From Prunus persica (taxonomy: Eukaryota; Streptophyta; Magnoliopsida; Rosales; Rosaceae): 64,000 nt of DNA. Positions within the stretch are counted from its first letter, which is position 1; each line of letters opens with the position of its first letter. The notes beneath the pieces are model-generated. The model made no database searches, was not told the origin of the DNA, and saw nothing but the letters and a program-made list of their open reading frames with translations. The stretch is taken from the NCBI RefSeq assembly GCF_000346465.2, contig NC_034011.1, forward strand, positions 1,965,677 to 2,029,676, given 5' to 3'. This document shows, in pieces, positions 48,935-62,573 of this stretch. Both the position numbers and the translations under genes were made by a program.

Positions 48935-50372
48935 CCATATGTTTGATAGCGGTCATGAAAATGTGACTTTATCCAAGCTTAAGCCATCAAACATTTTCCG
49001 TCAAACATTTTCCCATGCGACCTATCTATCCATATGTTTGATGGAAAATGTGACTTTATCCAAGCTTAAGCCCTTACACATTCTCGGCCAATTAAGATAG
49101 TTTGGTTTGGTTCATATTGTAATTCATATAGATCTTTGATGACTTGAACCAAACTGAATTGTCTTAACCCGTCAAGGATGAATGTTTATTGTTGATTCAT
49201 TCGCTAACAACTTAGACTTTTTAGAGCTAATGATTGTCTAACATGGAGCCTTATTTGTAAGTGGTCATGGGTTCTATTCCCTACGCGCATATAGTTGTTG
49301 GGACTAGCACTTGTTTAACAAGATTGACCTACGCTCATTCATCACTGTTAATCGCTTAACACAACTATTTTTTTCAATTTATTGTGCTATGTGGGTTAAC
49401 ATGAGAGAAAAGGTGTGTCCCAAGAATCTCTATAGTACTCAATTTACACAGCATGAACTTCTAGGCAACCTCACTTCATTATTTTCCCTCTTTGTGTGTG
49501 TTCACCCAACTTGTTTATAAACAAAAAGAAAAAAGCTTGTGAGACCTTCTAAATGTTCGGGTAGTTCCCAAGTGGTCCTTATGATGTGGTAGCAGTACAT
49601 GGAGAGCTGTCCTGGAGTGTACATGGAGAAGAACTTGGCTAACCAGGTCACGTGATCTGTGCTAAAGCAATTCTCCCAGCAGATGTCATAAAGCTGTGTA
49701 ACCATGTGCCACAAATAAGCAGGGAGTTCTCCAAGCCTCTTGTAATATCCTGTAAATGTTGTCTTTCCCTTCTCTTAATAGTATTTACCTCTACACCAAA
49801 GTTCTAAGTTGGATTCTCCCATCCCTCAATATGGCTGGTAATGGTATTACATAAATAAAAAATATAAAGAATCTCAATTCTCTAATGAATGTCAATTTGA
49901 TCCCAGCTCATAGGTAACAAAGTATTTGATGCCTTGTTAAAAATATTGGACAAACACTCATTGATGCAACCAAGGACACAAATGGTGCTCTCTGATTTTG
50001 ACCTCAAGGGTCTGACAAAATGTTTTTTCTTTTTTGGTCTCATGAGAACCAACAAACTGTAACTGAAAAAACATTTCAGCATTCTAACTGAAACACAAAA
50101 GTTAATGAAAATTGACATCCTTGTACTCTACCTTTCAGTTTTAACTTAGAAATGCATTAAAATAAGTTTAAGATCTTCAGGAACAGAGTTTGTTCAAAGG
50201 AAATAATAAAACACTACTTGAGCTGCTTAATTTTCACAAGCTGCATTTGATATAATGAACAAGTGAAGCCCTTCCTAATTCTGGTTGTCCTTCATGTTTA
50301 TCAAATGGACAGTGTATAAAGACTGGGGGCAAAGCCCCCTCTACTGTATGTGGGATATTCATAAAAATGTAT
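48935..50372. other. Intergenic region downstream of the NiaP-type gene
   Basis: No gene seen. The segment 48970-49080 contains a degenerate direct repeat (GTGACTTTATCCAAGCTTAAG twice, about 90 bp apart). Confidence 0.55.
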
Positions 50373-53300
50373 TTACTGGCCTTGGTTGTTTGAGTTAGAT
50401 GATACAGTATCGCTCAATTCACGTCCCTTGGTTTCAAATGGGAAGAGCAAAACGCATACCCCGGAAAGAAAAATTACAATCTCAAAGAGCAGAATGGATG
50501 CTGTCTGATGGCATCCATGTACCAAACCTACTGCCACCAGAGGACATATCATTCCACCAATTCTTCCCATTGCACTTGCAACTCCGACGCCGGTTGTTCG
50601 GACTGAGGTTGGGTATATCTACAGTTCAAACAAAAGATTTAGAGATTAAGTACTTGGTACTAGTTCAAATTGATTTTCTTGGATAAGCACACAAATCCAT
50701 ACAAACAGAAGACCGAGAATGCGAATCCACAAGCAAGGTTTTTCTTAGATCAACCATGTTTTTTTCTTATTCTAAGCAGTGAGTGCATTTTGCTTTACCA
50801 CTGCAGTTATGTAGATTATTTAAATATGGTGGAGAAATTAGAGGTTATATGCAAGAAGTTGACAGTGACACACACACGACGCATATACCAACATATGAAA
50901 ATTGGAACCCAGGTGGTTTAGATTCAAAGTACATTTCCCTTAGCAATAAGCACTCCCATAATTGTCTCCACCATAAAAGAATATAACAACTGAAAATTTT
51001 AGTTAAACTAGTTAACATTCAATTAAAAATGGGAAAACGAGCTCTAGATATCTTCCACATTTGATGTGTTTTCATGTCAACCAAAGCCATATAATCATTT
51101 TAGATTCATTTTTTGCAATTTGTGTGATGTTTGAACTTGGTTTCAGCACCATGCCTTTTGAACATAAATCTCATGTAAGGGTATTTCTAAACCTAGAAAT
51201 TTATTTATCCCCATGTTGGATTGAGAGTTTAGTTGGCAGGCTCTAATTCCAGAACTACAACTAGTTAAGCACCAGCTTTAGTACTATTTATAAATAATAA
51301 TAAAATGGAAGAAAGAAAACTCATTCTATTCAAAAACGCTTCTGATAGTTAAAGATGCCTAACTTCAAATAAAAAATTGTATGATAAAGAAACCCAAAAA
51401 ACAAAAAATCTCAGGCAATCATGCATTGAAGAAAAGCATGGATTTGCACACTTGAAAAATACTTTCATGTCCACTGCCTTTTAAAATGATAAATGCATTC
51501 ACAATTTACCTCTGGGGCATATATATAGACTATTGTGAAGGTTGCTGTGATGCATATGCGAGCTCCAAAAAGAAGGCTAGTGGTCAAGCCCTGAGACTGT
51601 TGAATTACTAAGGGGAGTAGAAAAATGCAACACAAGAAGAACATGGCTGACATTGAAAGCTTACGACCCAGTCTATCGACCGTGGCAGCAGATATGAGGA
51701 GCCCAGGTAACTCTTCATTTCAAACAAAGTTAAATGTCACTAAACCATTTTCTAGCAATAGGATAACACTTTTTCCATAAATAAATAATTACATAATTAC
51801 AAACACTGAAATAATTAGATAAATTTACCTGCAAAACTAGCGATGAAAACATCTCTATAGCCAGTATCCTGCAATTTGTCTGACCGTAATGTATCTGGCG
51901 TACATTTACTATGTCCATTGGTCAACTCAGTGGTCAGAAGCACCAGGCCATAATATGAAAAAGCATTCCCAAAGAATACTACCCATAAGAGCAAGGTAGA
52001 TCTGACTAATTTTGGGGAAAGAAGCATTGACAGTGAAGAGATGCCCCCCATATCAGAAGAATCCATCTCCTTAGATGATGTATCTTCATTTTCTGTTGGT
52101 GAGATCAAACGTGCATCTTCTGATAGAGTACTCTTTTCAGATAACTCAATTTTTAAATCAGAAACAAGATTTCCAGAAGGGAGTTTTGTTCCATTCAGTC
52201 TTGCTACTCTCTCCAAAATATTGATTGCCTCAGTTGTTCTTCCTTTTAAGCATAAATACCTGGGTGATTCAGGTGCTAACCAATAGAATACAAGGAGAAG
52301 CGATGAAGGGAGTGAAGACAGTCCAAGTAGCCACCTCCAGCCCAGCGTTGGCATGACAAACTGCAAAGAACACAACATAAATATATGAAGGCACCAATCT
52401 TAAATTCTTATTACATATTGGCATTACAGCCCCAAAACAGGGAAAGCTATCTGTTTGTCAACTTGTTATGCAATTAGATATATTTACAATAGCTATTCAC
52501 CCAAAGAAATGAAAAGGAAATCTGCTAACCCAATGTTCAACTGGCTTATTATCCACTATTTATGGAATGACAATAGAAGTTACTACTAACGTTTGTTATG
52601 TTCATTGTATTTACTTAACACAATTGTTAAAGCCTAGTTAGTAACAGTATTGATGCCAAAGTTCCTTTAATTCCAGTATTGAAAGATCAAAACATAAGAA
52701 AAACACAAATCCGGGAAATCAAATCTAGAAAAGTTGGCTTAAACACAAACGAATATAACTAAAGTACTCAAAAGCATACCCATGCAAGTGAAGCCTCGAG
52801 AATTGTTCCAAGAGTCCAAAAAGCTGAAAAAACAACCATCCAGGTGCCTCTGTTAGGAGCAGGAATGAACTCCAGAAACCAGGATGAGAGTACAGGGCCA
52901 CCTCCCAAACCAACACCGACCAAACAACGAAGAAGGATCAAGGATGTATAATTAGGCGAAAGAGCACTCAGAAAACCAGCTCCAGAAGTAATTGTGGCTG
53001 TAATGAGGAAACCTTTCCTGAAAGAATAGAAGTGTACCGACAAAAAAAAAAGAACCAGTAGAATCATTAAGTCAGAAAAATGGGTGCATTCAAGATCACA
53101 GTGAACCCTATAAAAGGAATAAAAAATCAAATACGTATCCAATTAAGAATAGAAAAGGAAAACTACAGTTACTACAATGTGCAGGTGCATGGACAGAAAA
53201 ACTAGAACATCAGAAATGGCAAGCAGATGCTACAAATAACAAATCCAAGCAGGAGTGATCAGTACTAGCAGAACAAAACCCTGTCATTTAAAGTTATGGT

Positions 53301-54052
53301 TCGAGTAATATAGCTCAACTGGATATCACATGCCTAAAAATTAGCATTTTCTTTTTCAGTAGATTGAGGATTTAGGGAAAATAACCATAATCAAAAGATC
53401 ATACCAAATTCAGAGACCAAAATCGACACAAAAATTGAAAATTAAAAAGAAAAATATTCAATCATCACTATGTGATGAATCCAAAATTTCTCTCTCTTAT
53501 AATCAAAAGTTGTCTGATAATGAGCAACCACGCAGCTATTGAAATTACAGTTTCGAACCATGTTGCATAATGACTTTATGTAGTCAATTGAAACATGTCT
53601 ATAGAATCATCTAAGGCATCTTGACATTAAGAGAAGAGCCTGAATTAAATCAAATAAAATGATAAACACATGATATTAGTAGCCACCTTTTTGGCCCCAA
53701 CATATTAGACAGGATCCCATAAAGGTTCAGACTGTTTGAATTAACCAAAGAGAAGAAAAATACGAAAACAAAAAATGGCCCACCTACGTCCGTGTTTATC
53801 AGAAACTATGCCCCATGAGTACGCTCCAACTAGCATTCCAGCAAAAACCACACTGGTTATGAAACTTTCTTGTTGAGAAGAAAGACCCCAAGCAGACTGA
53901 ACCGCTGGTCCAACAAACGAGAGTAGCATCATCTCCATTGCTTCTGAGACCCAACCCATGCCAGCATAAGCAAGCACAAGAATTTGAAACTTTCCAAACC
54001 CCATGGCCACAAGAGCCTCATCAACAGTGTATTCCGGGCTTCCATCTCCCAT
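50373..54052 (-). CDS. OCT7: MFS transporter, NiaP / organic cation transporter 7 type
   Basis: This is a twelve-helix major facilitator protein; the Arabidopsis counterpart AT3G13050 is described as a nicotinate transporter. Exons 53784-54052, 52780-53017, 51829-52360, 51510-51712 and 50373-50618 give 495 residues, close to the family length. Signature features are [16 protein letters not shown] at the N-terminus, SDKHGRR after helix 2, the [14 protein letters not shown] block, PESPRYL, a long Ser/Glu-rich central loop (about 225-285), VDRLGRK, and [16 protein letters not shown] near the end. The intron 54053-54746 lies directly before the start codon, and a non-coding first exon begins to its right (donor GCAG-GTTAGT at 54747). 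Confidence 0.93.
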
Positions 54053-54746
54053 CTACAGGTCTGAGACGACAAGAATATTTTACCTAATTACACAGAATTC
54101 TTAGTACCATACAATGATATCAGAAAGGATAGTTTCCCATGAAGTCTACAAAAAAGTTTACATCTTCTCAGTCACTTATTCATAGGCCACATATTGAGAC
54201 AGTGTGGACAATATTTACATAGAGAAAGAAATTGTGAACAGAACTAAATAGACTAAGCTGACTAGACAGAAACACGGGACATGCTGGTGATGTTGAAGCA
54301 GGACACAAAGACAATGTGCTAACATTAATGCATAAAGTAAGACACTCCAATGTTCCGATTGCACAAGGTTTTGACTTAAATTACTACTTAGTACTTACCA
54401 ACCCCAATATTTGGGAACACATAAACTCTATTCTTTCCAACACACTAAAGTTTGTGAATCCCAAATATGAGGAATTATTACATAAATGCATCTTAAACAA
54501 ATTTCTGAAGCTCAACTCTAACTTTCCTCTGTAGATTATCCCTTACCTTCTGATTTTCTTTCTTTCTTTCTTTGAAAAAAAAAATTGATTACTTTGCAAG
54601 ATGGGGTATTGAGAAAGAACTGTAAAGTCAATAAATGGATGCCCATTCACCAAATACTGTATACATAAAGGATCCAAATAATCCCAAAGTTATGGAACAA
54701 GATTAAATAAAAGAAAATGAAAAAACAGCTGTTATGAAAAACTAAC

Positions 54747-54960
54747 CTGCAATTTTAGAAAGAAAGATCTTCCCCCTGTTGTCGCTGGGATTGGGAATTG
54801 GCAATTGGGAAATGAGAAAGTAATGAAAGTCAGAATCTTGAGGAAGTGACTTTCTGCTCTGAATGAGCTAAAATTCAAGATTTCCTCAAGTTTTAAATTT
54901 TTGTCTGAGATTCTGAGAGAGAAACGATTTGGGTAATTAACAAAACACAAAATTAACATG
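54747..54960 (-). other. Non-coding first exon of the NiaP-type gene (inferred)
   Basis: A good splice donor at 54747 pairs with the acceptor at 54053-54054 that abuts the ATG. The right limit (transcription start) is a guess. Confidence 0.55.
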
Positions 54961-55197
54961 AAAATTGACTAAAGAATGAATCTTTCATTCATCAACGATA
55001 GTTTGATTTTCTGGTGTTGTGGGGTTTGACGACTTCCTCGGCTTCCCGCTTCCTTCTAACCCAACTATCTCTTTATCTCTCTTTTGACTTTTGGACTACA
55101 TTCTTATGACCGTTTGTCTTTCACATTACTTCATACGTTAGGCATTTTTAATAATATATTTTGCTACACCTTGAAATCTGTACCTTCATTTTATTTT

Positions 55198-55548
55198 GGC
55201 TTAAATGTTAAAATAGTACTTGTGTTTTATCTCATAGGCCAATTTAGTCCCTGTGTTATCAATTTGGCCAATTTGGTCCTTGTGTTTGTATATGTTAGTC
55301 AATGTGGTCCATTCTCTTCAAAATATAAAATATTTAATATTTAAAATTAATTAAAATAAAAACTGTAATTGATTATAAAATTTTAAATTCAATCTGAAAA
55401 TGGAAATTTTTTTTTTTTTAAATTTCACCTTCCCCAATTTCGCGCACACACCTCAACCACCTCCCAAACCCAGCTACCCTCACCACCACCACTCCAACCC
55501 CAAACCATAGCCACCCTCACCACCATTCCAACCCCACCCAACCACAAC

Positions 55549-55591
<43 letters not shown>

Positions 55592-56095
55592 CTTCCTCTC
55601 TGACAAATCACGAAGATCTTCATAGCCGGTCACCGTAACCTTGATGGCTCTACCGCCAATTGATCATCCTCGCTGCAGCAAAAGTCAACGATATTCAGGC
55701 CAATGGATCGAAGAGGAGAGAGAGATGAAGGGTAGAGTATGAGAAAATCTTAAACATAAGAGAGAAGAAAAATTGCAGCAAGAAAAGAGTAGGCATCAAT
55801 TCAACTAAGAACCCTTTTTTTCCTACAGGAATCGAGACCATTTGAGGTTGAGGTTGTGTGGCTTTTAATCATTTTAGCATTATTATTATTTGAGTTTAAA
55901 TCTTTATAATTAATTACAGATTTTTAAATTAATTTTAAATATTTTTATTTATTTATAGATTTTAACATAATTTTAACATAAATGATCAAATTTGTTAACA
56001 TATACAAACACAGGGACTAAATTGGCCAAATTAATAACACAGGGGCTAAATTGGCCGATAAGGTAGAACACAGGGACCATTTCGACATTTAAGCC
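55198..56095. mobile_element. Mutator-type MITE with long inverted repeats
   Basis: The 898-bp element starts GGCTTAAATGT and ends with its complement. Inverted arms of roughly 110 bp share blocks such as GGCCAATTTAG(T/C)CCCTGTG. A perfect 9-bp target duplication TTTTATTTT lies at 55189-55197 and 56096-56104, the Mutator length. The interior holds Pro-codon-like CCACC repeats, a (CT)n tract at 55551-55589 and no transposase. Confidence 0.9.
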
Positions 56096-56104
56096 TTTTA
56101 TTTT

Positions 56105-57092
56105 TAACATTTTTAGTGTAAATTGCCTTATTCAAGTTTTAAAATATTAATTTATTGTGTTAATAAAATTCACATATAAATTTAATTATTTTAAAAAAAT
56201 TATGAATTTTAAACACTCGAAAAAATCTCATTTGCTGAAATGTTCTTGACACGTAATCTCATGTTTAAAGTTCAAGATGAACATTTGATCGTCAACTACA
56301 TTGGTGGAACATGGAAACCAAAGTTTACTCACGGCACTGTTGAATTTGTTTATTGTAAAAGGAAGCTCCAATCCAAGTAGTACTTCCATTTTCCATATGT
56401 GTAATAAGATGACGGATATCATAAAACGTCAAGTGGCTTTCAATTTGAATCTTTTGATGAATGGTCTCTGCTTTCTACCACAAGTGTTATAAGTAATGAT
56501 TCCCTAACTTGGTGGAATGCTAGAAACACCAAAATAAATTTCGAAATTCTATATACTATGATAACTAAAATTTGTGTAAGTTATTAAATGTGCCTACAAT
56601 ATTATTGTTTACTTGGGTTTTGAACTCTTCTGAGCTGATAGAAATCACAACTCACTCACTATCTTGCTTTGAATTTCTGTTACACTTCCCAGCCTTCTTC
56701 TTCCTTTCCTCCAATGCTCAAATCTGAGAGCACAAATCAATAATAAAGAAGGGCATTTGATAGGTTAGTAGGAATCTGTCTTGGTTGGGATTGTTGCTGT
56801 CAATAAAAAAGAATCATTTGCTTCTTAAATCAGTAAATAATTTTGGACCCATCTGGGGCCAAGCACATTTGATTTGCCTAAATGTAGGCTCAGGAAGCAT
56901 GCATACCAGTACCAGAAGGTTTTAGATTGCGACCCTTCATCACAAGTGACCATACATCCAGAGCAAAAGTTAGGAGACAATGACTTTGCTGGTCCAATGG
57001 CCATTTCCAACCTCCATGAGGCAACACTATTCTAAACGAACTTCCTCATCCCCTTCAAACCTTTTGTTCCTTCACTATCAAAAAATCTTGTT
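56105..57092. other. Intergenic region left of the LTR element
   Basis: No gene is recognised. The last 60 bases (from about 57035) form an open frame that continues across the insertion into 63380. Confidence 0.5.
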
Positions 57093-57260
57093 TGTTATAA
57101 AACTGGAGAATTTGGAGAGGAAATTGAGAGAGAGAGAGAGAAAGTAGAGAAACTGAGTTTCTTATTCTCATTTCTATGTGTATTGAATAATGAAGGGATG
57201 AACCCTTTTATCGGCAAAGCCTAGGGAACATGTGGGCTCCACAACTAATTATTTACAACA
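57093..57260 (-). repeat. 3' LTR of the non-autonomous element
   Basis: On the plus strand it runs TGTTATAAAACTGG to TTTACAACA and equals 63207-63374. Confidence 0.93.
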
Positions 57261-57276
57261 CTCCCCCTTGGAGACC
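57261..57276 (-). other. Polypurine tract of the non-autonomous element
   Basis: The minus strand reads CTCCAAGGGGGAG directly before the 3' LTR. Confidence 0.75.
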
Positions 57277-57294
57277 ACAAATGATATGGAATAT

Positions 57295-57878
57295 GCCTCG
57301 TTAAAAACCTTGCCAGTAAAAACCCAGTGGGACAAAAACTGGTCAAAGGGAAAAAGAGTACATAATCATGTGTAACATAAAATTCTGTGTATATTGACGC
57401 GCGTGCGACACTGCCTCGTTAAAACCTTGCCAGGAAAAACCCAATGGGATAAAAACCTGGACGAAGGAAAAAGAGTACAGTGTTTGAAGATCTGTATTGA
57501 TAGCACGCTCCCCCTGATGCTTGGCAAAATATCTTTAAGTCATGCTGTTGATCACCTTTCTGAATATTGTAGTTGACACTGCTTCTGTGAGTCAATCTTG
57601 AGCGACACTGCCACGTTAAAACCTTACCAGGAAAAACCCAGTGGGATAAAAAAAACCTGGATGAAGGAAAAAGAGTACAGTGTATGGAGGTCTTTATTAA
57701 AACCACGCTCCCTTTTGTGAATATCTCCCCCTGAAAAAATTTCATGACTAGCTTTTCCAGTATGCGACCATAAAAATTTTCATAGTATACCCTAAACCCT
57801 TGAGCGACACTGCCTCGTTAAAACCTTACCAGGAAAAACCCAATGGGATAAAAACCTGGATGAAGGAAAAAGAGTACA
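57295..57878. repeat. Four dispersed copies of a 67-bp motif inside the element
   Basis: The motif begins GCCTCGTTAAAACCTT and ends AAAAAGAGTAC. Copies lie at 57295-57361, 57413-57477, 57610-57678 and 57812-57877, about 65-70 bp each with small indels, separated by unrelated spacers. The spacing is irregular, so this is not a simple tandem array. Confidence 0.9.
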
Positions 57879-58875
57879 ATGTGGAGCTGAGCTCTATCTG
57901 GTCTAGTATACTTCCGGAAAAACATTGAAGGACCAACGGATAAGACTCTCTGAGTATAAGCAAGAATCTCGTTGGCATAATGCTCAATCCTTAAGTCGAG
58001 ACAAATATTTCGTGAATTCTGCAGAAGTTTTAATGTGTTGCAAACACATTATAATCAATGTACTCACTGAGGTAATTTATGCATATTAATATTGAGTACA
58101 AACTTTGTGCTTCAAGCACATGTCCTTTAGGGACTTGCTTCATGCAATTTCAATCCTTTCAAGGATTTTGTTTAAAGGGATTAAACTTTATGACACATTA
58201 TATAGCTTTAACCCAGCTATTTATACATCTTTAGGGAATCGCTTCTGGCGATATGCTCTGTGCATTTAATAACCCTTAAAGATAATATGTTGGTCTCCAT
58301 AATTGTGTAATAAGGGGGGGCACAATTGAATCTGTAAATATGGAGAAAAACCCAACATTCCTTGTTTCTGCCAGAAAACAGTGTGTCATACAAAGTAGGT
58401 ATATTCCCTTTTATTCCGAACACCCAAGTATAAATCTCAGTATTAACATGTGTTGGGGTTCGTACTGTGGGTTTGTTCTTTCACGTTCATTCTCATCTAT
58501 AATGGAATTACCTCTTTCCATTTTGGCCAATGATATTGTCGACATTTAATAATTGAACGTGGTTCCAATCAACACAGCCCATTGATGATTTGAGTAGCTA
58601 CTCTAAAACCAAAAATTGTCATTCATCAATTCATGATCCCACCATTCTCGTTTGCATGCGCATGCATCATTTATAAGCATTTCTTTGCTTTTGGGTACCC
58701 AAGCCACTTCATGGGGCTTTTATTATGTGAGAATGTGGATTATAACCTCCATTGGAGCGTTATTTAGTAGTAGGGCGTGGATAATCTCCATTTAGGGAGT
58801 TGGAACATTTAGAACCCATATATCTGTCATGCTGCAGGCATGCCACAGATTAATACATACATGTCAATTAATTTC

Positions 58876-59060
58876 TGGGACTTTAACCCATATTACGGGA
58901 CTTTAACCCATATAATTTGCTACGCATTAGGCGTGCATAATATCAATATTGACATGTCAAAGGATTGTCCTTTCGGGACTTCAATCCACATCATTTGCTA
59001 CGCAACAGGCGTGCATCATATTGATCACTGCTATACCCATATTCTGTTCTTATGGGACTT
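58876..59060. repeat. Degenerate internal repeats (GGGACTTTAA / TTTGCTACGCA)
   Basis: GGGACTTTAACCCATAT occurs twice in close succession, and TTGCTACGCA(T/A)(T/C)AGGCGTGCAT occurs twice, all within the element. Confidence 0.75.
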
Positions 59061-61162
59061 TAATCTGTGCAGTGTATTATCAATGTATCCAACTTACAAT
59101 CTGTAAAATTTGCGTTAATAATTCATGGATACATACAAGCCATTCTTTTGGAACGGACTTATCTCCCTATTTGGTTACCTTTCAAGATAAAATATCAAAT
59201 AAGTATATAAGCATAAAACAACACAAGTATTGCTTACATCTTAGGTGGGAGAAACTTTTCTCAAGTATCATTCAAGCTCGTATCGGCCCAGTAAATGTAG
59301 TACTTGATGATCTTGTTATATCCTGCAAAAGCAAAAGTCACAATTCTTTTCTCTATCAAAAACAAATAACCCTCAGAGTTAGGATCACTTCATGGATTCT
59401 TTCTTCAGATGTTCATTCTAAAGAAATAAGATCTCTTATGAACAGAGAGTTATAAAAAGAGAAAAAAAAATGCAAAAAGATTGTGATATTGATTGCAAGG
59501 TAAGGTAAGCAATCAGGGAAGGAAGCTGGTGGGAGCAAACTACAAGCTCTCATTTCTTCTAGTTTAGAAGAACTTCCGGGGATTAGAGCATAAGGTTGCC
59601 TTCACAGTTCCCTGATGTGGGGGAAACGTGATCAGAGATAGTCTCGCTTCCTGAATGGATGATCAGAGATAGTCTTGCTTCTCGGGCACATTAAGTGCTC
59701 ACTGATAAGAAAAACAAGTAGATATCGCATTTACTAGATATGGAGAAAACTGGATATCTTCTGCAAAGAAAATTTCGTTAGTAACACATTTATACACAAA
59801 TAAAAGGAATAGGTAGAACTGGTGAATTTCAAATTAACCATAGGAAAATTGCGAGAGTCTCGGGTTACTTTTGAAAAAGTAGCTTCGTGAAATCCGTAAA
59901 GCAAGATCGGCTTTGAAAATAATACTTGAAAACGCCGAAAGTGCCGACAAACATTAATGGAGGCCGCGTGAAGTTTCGGAATTTCCTTCAGAGGCTTCCA
60001 GAACATAATGTATTTTTATAGATTTTTACAGGACCTGCACCTTCATTGCAGGTGGAAAAATCTATCAGTTGTATGTTCCTGTAATAATAATTGCGCACAT
60101 TCTTAAACTTGCACCTGTGGTTTTTACGTCTTTTCAAAATGACGGTTTGGAACCTTGTGCCTTATAGATTCAAATAACCACATCGACTCTCCCAAATTTC
60201 ATATTTCAACGTATGGGAACCCGGAACTTTTGGCCTGGGCTAAACACAAACTCAGAATTTTTTTCGCCCCTGTTCAAATGGTATGGACATATTTACAATT
60301 TTCTGTACATATTTCTGGACTTCAAGCCCTGACATAATTGTCCATATCATGAGGAACTTCTGGCATCTCATTTAATTGCTCATCCATGAGTTTAAGGAAC
60401 TGCAGGTTCCCTTTTTGAATAGTGATAGTTTACCCAAAATGGTAAATATTTATGCATACATCACTATTCATGTATACGGCACTATTCATGTGTACAGTAC
60501 ATTTGCCAGTATAGTTATCATCCATGTGTACGGCACTATGAACCAATACGGTACTGTTACATCATTAAGGAACTCTAGGTCCTTATTTACATGTCAGGGA
60601 TCAAGGACCCTTAAGTCCGATCACATGTTTACAAATATAGTACCGGAGAGACTGCCATCTCTCATTTTAATATCATCATCAAGGATTTTCAAGTCCTGAT
60701 ATAATTGTATGATGAGGATCAAGGAACTTCTGGTCCTGATCTGCATACTGTAAAAACTCATCATACAGTACATTTAATCCATAAAATAAATTGCTGGTAA
60801 ATAAATTATTGGATGGACGATAAACCCACACCATACTTTAAATAAAAGGAAATATAAAGTATGAGGGTTAATTCCACATCATGCTTTAAGTGAAAGTAAA
60901 TTTGCGATAAAGTAAAGGCAATTATTTGTGGGTTCATATCAACACCACAATCAAATAGTATGATATTATATTAAATCAATTTATAAAGTAGAAGTCATAT
61001 TTACCCCGACCGAAGTTCACGTTAAGATTCCAAAACCAAGAGACCAAGTGGGTGGCTGTCAATCAGTAAAGCCTGGCAATCATTTAGTGTGCATGTGTAA
61101 TTTCGATAGCGGCACAATCAATGGGGCTTTAAAGAAAACTTCAAAACTTATGCCTGAAGCAA

Positions 61163-61246
61163 GTTGGCCAGCACCAATAATGCCGCCCACAATGCAAAAA
61201 TCAAGTTGCCCAGCACCAATAATGCCGCCCACAATGCAAAAATCAA
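61163..61246. repeat. Two tandem 42-bp units
   Basis: 61163-61204 is repeated at 61205-61246 with one substitution (GTTGGCC versus GTTGCCC), inside the non-autonomous element. Confidence 0.9.
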
Positions 61247-62062
61247 GTTGGCCACTTTTGCCTGTTGCTTTCTCTTTCACCCTCTCCTTGTCTTTTCTTC
61301 TTTCCACCCGACAGCATCTCGTGTGCCTGAGCTGCTGTGCTTTTATGGAGCTCCGCGTGAGATTTGTTAACAATATTTTCCTCAAAAGCCAGCCAATCTG
61401 TGCTTATCCATGGGACGCAAATAGTCCCACCACGTTTGTACTACAACCTCACCCACTCACTCAATTTCTTTAACCCAGTCAGACGGCACCAAATTTCTTC
61501 TTCCACTACTTCTCATCTTCTGCCTCTCTCTTGCTTTTTTTTTTATTTTTTTTCTTTTTTTTTATTTTTTTATTTATTCGATTTTCTGGCAGGCCTCCAA
61601 AGACAGCAACGACCAAGTTGCCTTGTCATGGCTGGCGGCCATTGCAAAAACCTTTTCCATGAAGAAAATGACTTGGACATGAGGCTGGTTGATTATGTAG
61701 ATGGAGAATCCGGCGGGGCCCCAGGTGAAGCCGATGGTCTGCCTCACTCCCCACGCTCACTCCACTCTCCTATTGTTAGGAGAGAGAGACGACGAGTTTC
61801 AGAGTCAGTGGGAGGGGCTAGCCGCCATCTCCTCATACCAATTTGCTGCTTCTTGCTTCAGCTGCTATCTCTCTGCTTCAACATCTCATCACCTCAGAAT
61901 GCAAACCCACTGCACGTCCACACCACAAAGCACAGCTAGTGGTGGAAGGCCAGACTCTCCGTCAGCCCTCAGCCTCCGTCTGCTGTTGCTGCTGCCGCAA
62001 CTGCGAAGCCTTCGTACTTACTGCTACCAACAGTAACAAAAGCAAACCCGGTGAGGGAGAAC

Positions 62063-62098
62063 ACACCGGTGCCGCTCCACTACGTCCGCAACCACGGC
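62063..62098 (+). pseudogene. Nitrate-reductase-like fragment captured in the element
   Basis: The plus-strand frame reads TPVPLHYVRNHG, a block I recognise as near-invariant in the molybdenum domain of plant nitrate reductases. Similarity stops on both sides, so only a dozen residues are convincing. The local GC content is far above the element average. It runs antisense to the element. Confidence 0.5.
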
Positions 62099-62573
62099 GT
62101 GTTCCTGGTGGGGATTCTGGCCGGAAAACACCCCAGCGGCAGAGGCAAGAGATGAGGCCATTAGAAGCTCTGCTGCTTCTTCACTATGTTGCTAAGCCCG
62201 AAAGCTTGTCTCTCCATTGTTGCTTGCATGTTCAGGTTCAGGGCATGGTCTCCAGCTGCAGGCACAGCTGCTGGAGTTGGTGGGACTGGGACTGGATTTC
62301 TCTGAGCCAGCTCCTTCAAGTTCTGGTCAAACGAGCCACCCGAGGTCGTTCAGATCAATCATGGTCAGTCCCTGCAGAGGCTTACCAGTCAGGCTCTGAA
62401 ACATGACCCTCGGCGGAGGCGGCGGCAGAGCTCGAGCTGTTGCTCTGGTGCTGGCTATGGGGTCCGAACCCATGGTCGTGGTCTCGAGCTGTTGCTGTTG
62501 CTCTGGTGATGGTTGTGGTGGTTGTGTTCGGAGGAGTAGGTGGAGGAAGAAGAAGAAGAGTGTTTCTACTCAG

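Noticed and set aside
57295..57878. CRISPR-like array from the four 67-bp copies
   Set aside because: Spacing is irregular, the copies vary, the genome is a plant's and no cas genes exist. It is retroelement sequence.
58217..59455. Short frames of 68-168 codons in the middle of the non-autonomous element
   Set aside because: They contain repeated nucleotide motifs, show no domain, and no frame is shared with a known retroelement protein.
61364..62406. Several plus-strand frames of 110-191 codons inside the non-autonomous element
   Set aside because: They are GC-rich, overlap one another in three frames and have low-complexity Ser/Leu/Cys composition. Only the short nitrate-reductase-like block is recognisable.
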